39,904 nucleotides of DNA from Blastocatellia bacterium (GTDB taxonomy: Bacteria > Acidobacteriota > Blastocatellia > Pyrinomonadales > Pyrinomonadaceae): positions 1 to 39,904 of the forward strand of contig JAEUQI010000014.1 of NCBI GenBank assembly GCA_016789145.1, in the 5' to 3' direction. Under the pieces are notes generated by a model. That model saw nothing but the letters and a program-made list of their open reading frames with translations. It made no database searches and had not been told where the DNA came from. The position numbers were made by a program, and so were the translations under genes. Shown here piece after piece: positions 35,278 to 39,904 of the stretch. The first letter of the stretch is position 1. Each line of letters starts with the position of its first letter.

Positions 35278-36116
35278 TTTTGTAAGAATTCGCGAAGTGC
35301 AGACTCCCAGTCCTGTAATGGCTCAAGTTCGAACTTGCTGAGGTCGGTTGACCTCAGCCTCGAGTCGATCGGTCTAGGGGCAGGCCGCTTTAGTTCGGAG
35401 CACGGAACACCTCTTACAAGCATCGGATCAAAACCACCGATCTCACAGACCTTTTGTCCATAGCCTAAGTTGCTAGTTCCGTTGCCTGCATTGGTAACAT
35501 GAACGATTCCGCGAACTGAAGATTCGCCGATCTCTCGCATTCTCCGAGCCAAGTCTTTCGCACTTGTTGGAGTTCCAAAGTTATCGCTGATCACGTTGAG
35601 TTGCTTGCCGATGGCTAAAAGCTCAGGCATTACGCTTAAGAAATTCGTGCCACCTTTTCCATATATCCAGCCGGAGCGAACAATGATCGCGTCCGTGTTC
35701 GCTGCGGCGACACGTTTTTCGCCTTCAAATTTAGATGCCGCATAAACTCCAAGAGGATTTGGCCGGTCGGTATCGATATATGGCTCTCCTTTCTCACCAT
35801 CGAATACATAGTCGGTCGAGACCGTAACGAGCTTTACACCGAACTCATCACAGATTAAAGCGAGATTCTCCGGACCGATCGCGTTTGCTTTAAACGCTGT
35901 TTCAATATTCGTCTCGGCGCCGTCAACATTGGTGTAGGCGGCACAATTGAGCACGATCTCAGGCCTAGTGTCAGTAAACGCCATTCTAACGGAGTCGATA
36001 TCCGCAATGTCCAGATCCTGCCTCGTGGATGCCGTAACGTCATCGCCGATCGAACGGCAATATTCCGCGGCGGCACGTGCAAGCATTCCGTTGGCACCTG
36101 TTATAAGAGTCCGCAT
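35274..36116 (-). CDS. rmlD: dTDP-4-dehydrorhamnose reductase
   Basis: A 280-residue short-chain reductase that makes dTDP-L-rhamnose with NAD(P)H. The cofactor loop is TGANGMLA, followed by NCAAYTNVDGAE, the catalytic STDYVFDG and YAASKFEGE (Tyr/Lys pair), and SGWIYGKGG; all are family motifs. ATG 36116 is chosen because it opens at the Rossmann loop and lies one base after the rmlB stop; a longer frame to 36173 overlaps rmlB. rmlA and rmlC are not in the window. Confidence 0.93.
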   Translation of the reverse strand: MRTLITGANGMLARAAAEYCRSIGDDVTASTRQDLDIADIDSVRMAFTDTRPEIVLNCAAYTNVDGAETNIETAFKANAIGPENLALICDEFGVKLVTVSTDYVFDGEKGEPYIDTDRPNPLGVYAASKFEGEKRVAAANTDAIIVRSGWIYGKGGTNFLSVMPELLAIGKQLNVISDNFGTPTSAKDLARRMREIGESSVRGIVHVTNAGNGTSNLGYGQKVCEIGGFDPMLVRGVPCSELKRPAPRPIDSRLRSTDLSKFELEPLQDWESALREFLQN

Positions 36117-36117
36117 A

Positions 36118-37131
36118 TTAACGTCCACCGTACATCTTGGCATAGTATTCTTGATACTCGCCGTTGCGGACATTATTGACCCAATCGCTATTGTTCAAAT
36201 ACCAATCGATCGTTGATCGAAGTCCGTCTTCCCAAGTTACCATAGGTTTCCAGCCTAGTTCTGTTTCGGCCAAGGTTGGGTCGATAGCATATCGCCGATC
36301 GTGGCCGGGACGGTCCGTTACGTATTTGATGAGCGAATGAGGTTTGCCGAGAGCGTCTAGAATCGAGGTGACGACGTCAATATTGAACTGTTCGTTTCGT
36401 GCGCCGATGTTGTAGGCTTTGCCGTCAATTCCGCGTTCGAAAGCCGCCCAAATTCCCGCACAGTGATCACCGACGTAGATCCAATCGCGAACGTTCCGAC
36501 CGTCGCCATAAACCGGTAGCGGTTCGTCGTTAAACGCATTCGCGATCATCAGCGGAATGAGTTTTTCAGGAAACTGACGCGGGCCATAGTTATTGCCGCA
36601 GCGAGTGATAACGGCATCGACACCGTGCGTTTCGCGGGCGGCTCGAACGACGAATTCGGCGGCTGCTTTTGACGCCGCGTAAGGAGAATTTGGCTGCAAC
36701 AGCGAATCTTCGGTGAAGTAATCGTTGGTATCGTCTGCCAGGCTACCCATTACTTCGTCGGTCGAGACCTGCACAAAACGACGAACGCCCTTGGTACGGG
36801 CCGCGTCGATAAGAACCTGTGTGCCGATCACATTTGTGCGAAGGAATTCGTCGGCAGATTCGATGCTTCGGTCAACATGCGATTCGGCCGCAAAGTTAAA
36901 TACTGCATCGCAGCCCTCGGGCATTGCCGCCATAACAGCCGCACGGTCGCAGATGTCGCCCCTAATGAACTGATGTCGGTCAGAGTCAACATCCTCGAGG
37001 TTAGCTAGATTACCTGCATACGTAAGAGCATCGTAATTTACGATCGTGGCATCCGGCTTTCGGTCTAAAACCTGCTTCACAAAAGCCGAGCCGATAAACC
37101 CGGCCCCGCCCGTTACAAAATACGTCTTCAT
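36118..37131 (-). CDS. rmlB: dTDP-glucose 4,6-dehydratase
   Basis: A 337-residue extended short-chain dehydratase that forms dTDP-4-keto-6-deoxyglucose. The NAD loop is TGGAGFIGS, then NFAAESHVDRSI, the active site STDEVMGSL and YAASKAAAE, and GPRQFPEKLIPLMI and VRDWIYVGDHC of the sugar site. The usual STDEVYG is STDEVMG here, while the catalytic Tyr-x3-Lys pair is intact. It overlaps the upstream zinc-ribbon gene by ATGA and leads straight into rmlD. Confidence 0.94.
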   Translation of the reverse strand: MKTYFVTGGAGFIGSAFVKQVLDRKPDATIVNYDALTYAGNLANLEDVDSDRHQFIRGDICDRAAVMAAMPEGCDAVFNFAAESHVDRSIESADEFLRTNVIGTQVLIDAARTKGVRRFVQVSTDEVMGSLADDTNDYFTEDSLLQPNSPYAASKAAAEFVVRAARETHGVDAVITRCGNNYGPRQFPEKLIPLMIANAFNDEPLPVYGDGRNVRDWIYVGDHCAGIWAAFERGIDGKAYNIGARNEQFNIDVVTSILDALGKPHSLIKYVTDRPGHDRRYAIDPTLAETELGWKPMVTWEDGLRSTIDWYLNNSDWVNNVRNGEYQEYYAKMYGGR

Positions 37132-37754
37132 TTTTCTAATAGCCGCATTTGCTTGAGCAGCATATCGGCATGTTCCTGCGGTCGGTCAATGTTATCCAAA
37201 ATGATCGAGCTTCCGGTTTCACTTGCATTGTCGATCACGAGATCACCATAGCCGACCAAACGCTGAAACACGTTCGAAGTAACAGTGACGTCCTGAATTC
37301 TGCGCAAAGGAATATTCCGAGTAGTTCGTGCGATCAGCCCGGTATCAATCTCGACCTTGGTTTCCATCAGAGTATACCGTGTCAGACGCTGTTTGACGTG
37401 ATAGAACGCCGGCACGAGGAAGAATGCAAGGGCGATCACGATCCAAATGAATGCAGAGACGCCGCCGAAAAGTACGCTCATCAGGGCTACGAACAAAAGA
37501 GCGACCACAGCGGTAACAACATAGCCGACCTTAACGAACAGTAGCGTCGGCGTGATCGAGAAGATCTGTCTCTCGGTGTCATCGACGGCTGGGGGCGTTA
37601 ATGGTTCGACAGATCGTGCCGCAACCCGAGTTTCTACTTCGCCGTCCGATCCGCTGTCGATGAATGACGGCGTCGGCAACGAAATGGTCGCGCCGCATTT
37701 ACGGCAGAATTTGGCCGATTCCGAATTTTCCGCACCGCATTTGTCGCAATACAT
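37128..37754 (-). CDS. zinc-ribbon and bacterial PH (DUF304) membrane protein
   Basis: A 208-residue protein with an N-terminal zinc ribbon (YCDKCG and KFCRKCG, four Cys), a disordered linker, two transmembrane helices (about 77-102 and 105-125) and a C-terminal bPH_2/DUF304-type domain (RYTLMETKVEIDTGL, RRIQDVTVT, GYGDLVI). Such PH domains occur in YdbS/YdbT-like membrane proteins of unknown role. ATG 37754 is preferred over a GTG at 37763; AGGGTG precedes it. The gene is wedged between glycosyltransferase and rmlB with overlaps at both ends. Confidence 0.88.
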   Translation of the reverse strand: MYCDKCGAENSESAKFCRKCGATISLPTPSFIDSGSDGEVETRVAARSVEPLTPPAVDDTERQIFSITPTLLFVKVGYVVTAVVALLFVALMSVLFGGVSAFIWIVIALAFFLVPAFYHVKQRLTRYTLMETKVEIDTGLIARTTRNIPLRRIQDVTVTSNVFQRLVGYGDLVIDNASETGSSIILDNIDRPQEHADMLLKQMRLLEK

Positions 37755-37759
37755 AGTTA

Positions 37760-38719
37760 TCACCCTATTCGCTCACGAACGGTATAGATCGCCTTATCCT
37801 GAGATTCATGGTACGTGCGAACTAGCAATTCTGCCAACAGCCCCATCAGAAAGAACTGCATCGAAATAGCCAGCATCACCACCGTAATTACCGGCAGCGG
37901 CGTCAATATGAACGACGTTCCGTACAGCTTGAGAACGACGGCCCAGACGCCTGCTATCATCGACAAAAGAAACGCGATCACGCCAAATGTCCCGAAAACG
38001 TAGATCGGCTTGGTGCCGTAAGACGCCATGAACTTGATCGTCATCAGGTCGAAGACGACTTTGATGGTACGCGAAATGCCGTATTTTGATTTGCCCATCG
38101 TTCGAGCGTGATGATCGACAGGTATTTCAGTCACACGGGCTCCTGCCCACGATGCGTAGATCGGAATAAAGCGATGCATCTCACCGTAAAGTTTAACGTC
38201 CTGGATCACGTCGCGGCGATATGCCTTTAAGCTACAGCCATAATCGTGCAACGGGACGCCGCCGATCCACGAGATGATCCGATTAGCGATCTGAGAGGGA
38301 ATTTTGCGTGAAAAGAGCTTGTCCTGTCGATTCTTCCGCCAGCCTGAGACCACGTCGTAGCCTTCGTCAAGCTTGTCGAGCAATCGTTTGATGTCGGCCG
38401 GATCATTCTGCAGATCGGCGTCCATCGGAATAAGAATCTCGCCTTTCGCGGCGTCAATTCCCGCAGACATCGCAGCCGTCTGACCGTAGTTTCGTCGTAA
38501 ACTGATCACACGAACTCGTGCGTCTTCGCTTGCGATCTCCTTCAATATCTCAAGGCTCTTATCAGTCGAACCGTCATCTACAAAGATCACCTCTGCCGTC
38601 TTCCCAAGCGCGTCTAGTGCCGCCGATATCTTGGCGTGCATCGGCCTCAGGTTCTCTTCCTCGTCTAAGACAGGAAGAAATAGGGAAAGCTCGGGACTGT
38701 TGTTTTTATCTTCACTCAT
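37760..38719 (-). CDS. GT2 glycosyltransferase, DPM1/ArnC-like
   Basis: A 319-residue enzyme of the dolichol-phosphate-mannose-synthase-like GT2 group. The GT-A core has FLPVLDEEENL, FVDDGSTD (47-53) and MDADLQNDP, and two C-terminal transmembrane helices (about 235-258 and 272-298) hold it in the inner membrane. It likely transfers a sugar from a nucleotide donor to a polyprenyl phosphate for envelope glycans. ATG 38719 is chosen over a TTG at 38725. The zinc-ribbon gene follows with overlapping signals. Confidence 0.92.
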   Translation of the reverse strand: MSEDKNNSPELSLFLPVLDEEENLRPMHAKISAALDALGKTAEVIFVDDGSTDKSLEILKEIASEDARVRVISLRRNYGQTAAMSAGIDAAKGEILIPMDADLQNDPADIKRLLDKLDEGYDVVSGWRKNRQDKLFSRKIPSQIANRIISWIGGVPLHDYGCSLKAYRRDVIQDVKLYGEMHRFIPIYASWAGARVTEIPVDHHARTMGKSKYGISRTIKVVFDLMTIKFMASYGTKPIYVFGTFGVIAFLLSMIAGVWAVVLKLYGTSFILTPLPVITVVMLAISMQFFLMGLLAELLVRTYHESQDKAIYTVRERIG

Positions 38720-38735
38720 CAACAAAAACCATTTT

Positions 38736-38805
38736 GCCCACGAAAAATACGAAAGTCACGAAAGGTTAACCCTTTAATTTAGTGTTTTTCGTGCATTTCG
38801 TGGGC
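38736..38805. repeat. hairpin repeat built of 9-bp-phased ACGAAA units
   Basis: ACGAAA occurs at 38740, 38749 and 38758 (9-base steps), and its complement TTTCGT at 38787 and 38796 (9-base step). The outer arms GCCCACGAAA (38736-38745) and TTTCGTGGGC (38796-38805) are perfect inverted repeats. This kind of CACGAAA/TTCGTGG element is a dispersed intergenic repeat in many environmental genomes, as far as I recall. It fills the gap between the methyltransferase and glycosyltransferase genes and may also end transcription. Confidence 0.75.
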
Positions 38806-39584
38806 TAATCCTTCTTTGCAACAACTACGATCGAGACGCCGATCGGAAAATTGAAATGCTTGAGCCAAAATCGCTCGGCTGAGAAGAGCTTGCCGAAGAT
38901 GCCGTTGAGGGCTGAAACGTTGATGTTATTCTCGCTTTCGGGTTTGATGCCGGTAAGTTTCATCAGCGTTCGGCCGGCGAGAATTGGCGGAAAGAAGGTC
39001 CAGTTTGCGTAGGTCGCACGTTCAACCTTATAGCCGGCCTGCTCAATTCGCTCGACGATCTGCCGCCGTGTATAGCGAATCCGATGGTTAGAAATATCGT
39101 CCTGTACGCCCCACAGCCACATAAATGCCGGCACGAAAAACAGCGAATAGCCGCCGCCTTTGGTTACGCGAAACATTTCCTTGAGACCAGCCACATCGTC
39201 GTCGAGATGCTCGATCACGTCGAGAGCCGTTGTTAGTTCGAACGTTTTGTCTCCGTAAGGCAGCGTTTCAGCTAGGCCCTTCTGAACTTTCAGTCCCTTA
39301 CGTCTGCAAAACTCTAACGCATCGTCGGATACATCGACGCCCTCAGCCTCGCCAAATTGCGACAGCATTTCAATGTTTGCGCCGGTCCCGCAGCCGACAT
39401 CTAGTATCCGCAACGGAGCGCCGACACTCTTGTCGGCATCGAGCGAAGCGAGAGAACCAACTATACGTTTCAAAAAACTCTCAAGAATCGCACGCCGCCC
39501 GACGAACCACCAATGCGAGCCCTCGACCTCATCCATGATGGCGTAGGTATGTTGCTGCATTTCTTGTGGCAATGTCGTGCTCAT
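38805..39584 (-). CDS. class I SAM-dependent methyltransferase
   Basis: A 259-residue methyltransferase of the UbiE/type-11 group. AdoMet motifs are ILDVGCGTGANIEML, the acidic VDVSDDAL, ELTTALDVIEHLDDD and FRVTKGGGY; the N-terminal HWWFVGRRAIL and the SNHRIRYTRRQIVERI segment are typical of methyltransferases found beside DPM1-like glycosyltransferases. The last segment is partly hydrophobic. It is probably part of the same glycan locus, acting on a sugar or lipid. Stop at 38805 lies in the repeat's right arm. Confidence 0.88.
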   Translation of the reverse strand: MSTTLPQEMQQHTYAIMDEVEGSHWWFVGRRAILESFLKRIVGSLASLDADKSVGAPLRILDVGCGTGANIEMLSQFGEAEGVDVSDDALEFCRRKGLKVQKGLAETLPYGDKTFELTTALDVIEHLDDDVAGLKEMFRVTKGGGYSLFFVPAFMWLWGVQDDISNHRIRYTRRQIVERIEQAGYKVERATYANWTFFPPILAGRTLMKLTGIKPESENNINVSALNGIFGKLFSAERFWLKHFNFPIGVSIVVVAKKD

Positions 39585-39597
39585 AAAAATCGTACGA

Positions 39598-39638
39598 CAG
39601 GCTGCCTAGCCTGTCATTCGTTTAGGCTAGGCAGCCTG
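39598..39638. terminator. 15-bp perfect stem-loop
   Basis: CAGGCTGCCTAGCCT (39598-39612) pairs perfectly with AGGCTAGGCAGCCTG (39624-39638) around an 11-base loop. It begins two bases downstream of the 87-residue gene on the minus strand. A TTTTT run appears eight bases beyond the stem on that strand, so it may terminate that gene; it also looks like a mobile intergenic repeat. Confidence 0.6.
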
Positions 39639-39640
39639 AA

Positions 39641-39904
39641 CTACACTATAATTCCCATCATCTGCGTTGCCAGTGAACCTTGATTGCCATCTGCGAAGAG
39701 GCCATAGCTTTCATTCAAACGCCGCTCGATGCCTTCGTCGCTGACCGCACAACCGCCGCCGTCGATAGAGCAAAGTATCATCAGTTCTTTGCCTTCGTCA
39801 GTATATTCAGGCGTGTTGATACACATCATGTACTCGGCCGACGTTTTGTGCGCCGCGAGCTCCATCTCGTATAACGTCGGATTGAACTGCCCGAGCAGGT
39901 TCAT
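39641..39904 (-). CDS. small acidic protein, possibly partial at the window edge
   Basis: An 87-residue reading frame whose ATG is the last three bases of the window, so the true start may lie outside. It is soluble, acidic, without signal sequence, and has four Met/Cys-containing strands (YMMCINTPEY, ELMILCSIDGGGCAV) and a C-terminal segment NQGSLATQMMGIIV. I recognise no family. It could be the end of a longer protein. Confidence 0.5.
   Translation of the reverse strand: MNLLGQFNPTLYEMELAAHKTSAEYMMCINTPEYTDEGKELMILCSIDGGGCAVSDEGIERRLNESYGLFADGNQGSLATQMMGIIV

Overview
The window carries about 37 protein genes, one tRNA and no recognisable insertion sequence, prophage or CRISPR array. Base composition is moderate and even, and genes are tightly packed with many ATGA-type stop/start overlaps. 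The mix suggests a free-living Gram-negative-type bacterium: gyrB with the long Gram-negative insert, SLBB outer-membrane export protein, Wzc-like kinase, TonB-free envelope genes, many lipoproteins and double-PDZ secreted proteins. Gene content and protein style resemble Acidobacteriota, class Blastocatellia. That placement is inference from memory, not from a search.

Layout. (1) 87-1013 (-): a secreted propeller-like lipoprotein. (2) 1086-9129 (+): nine closely spaced genes read as one operon: S-adenosylmethionine decarboxylase (speH), a double-DUF4178 zinc-ribbon membrane protein, an unlisted 49-residue membrane protein, a DUF350 membrane protein, a membrane-anchored aminopropyltransferase, a Tat-exported FAD oxidoreductase lipoprotein, a small membrane-anchored protein, a histidine-bearing polytopic membrane protein and a helical lipoprotein. 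This is the most interesting system in the window: polyamine chemistry apparently placed at or outside the membrane. (3) 9179-14884 (-): double-PDZ protein, small secreted protein, PLP aminotransferase, galE and a WbpM/FlaA1-type dehydratase. (4) 15037-16023 (+): SLBB polysaccharide export protein. (5) 16026-18484 (-): acyl-CoA synthetase and a TetR regulator with an excellent FadR-type operator sitting on its promoter, then tRNA-Ser(UGA). (6) 18697-19215 (-): TlpA-like thioredoxin. (7) 19319-23540 (+): recF, gyrB and a secreted protein, closed by a strong terminator. (8) 23596-24440: a non-coding stretch with four 22-bp-phased repeats and a palindrome around a small unknown gene. (9) 24441-28035 (+): asparagine synthetase-like amidotransferase, small secreted protein, proline iminopeptidase, tatA. 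(10) 28032-32565 (-): a methyltransferase coupled to a 1243-residue GltD/PyrK-type oxidoreductase fusion. (11) 32761-35277 (+): Wzc-like tyrosine kinase/chain-length regulator. (12) 35274-39904 (-): rmlD, rmlB, a zinc-ribbon/PH membrane protein, a GT2 glycosyltransferase, a methyltransferase and one unknown small protein.

Two themes connect the blocks. Envelope polysaccharide genes are scattered (wbpM, galE, SLBB export, Wzc-like kinase, rmlB, rmlD, GT2, amidotransferase) rather than held in one locus. TatA is present, and the FAD oxidoreductase of the polyamine operon has a twin-arginine lipoprotein signal, so that enzyme is predicted to act outside the cytoplasm.
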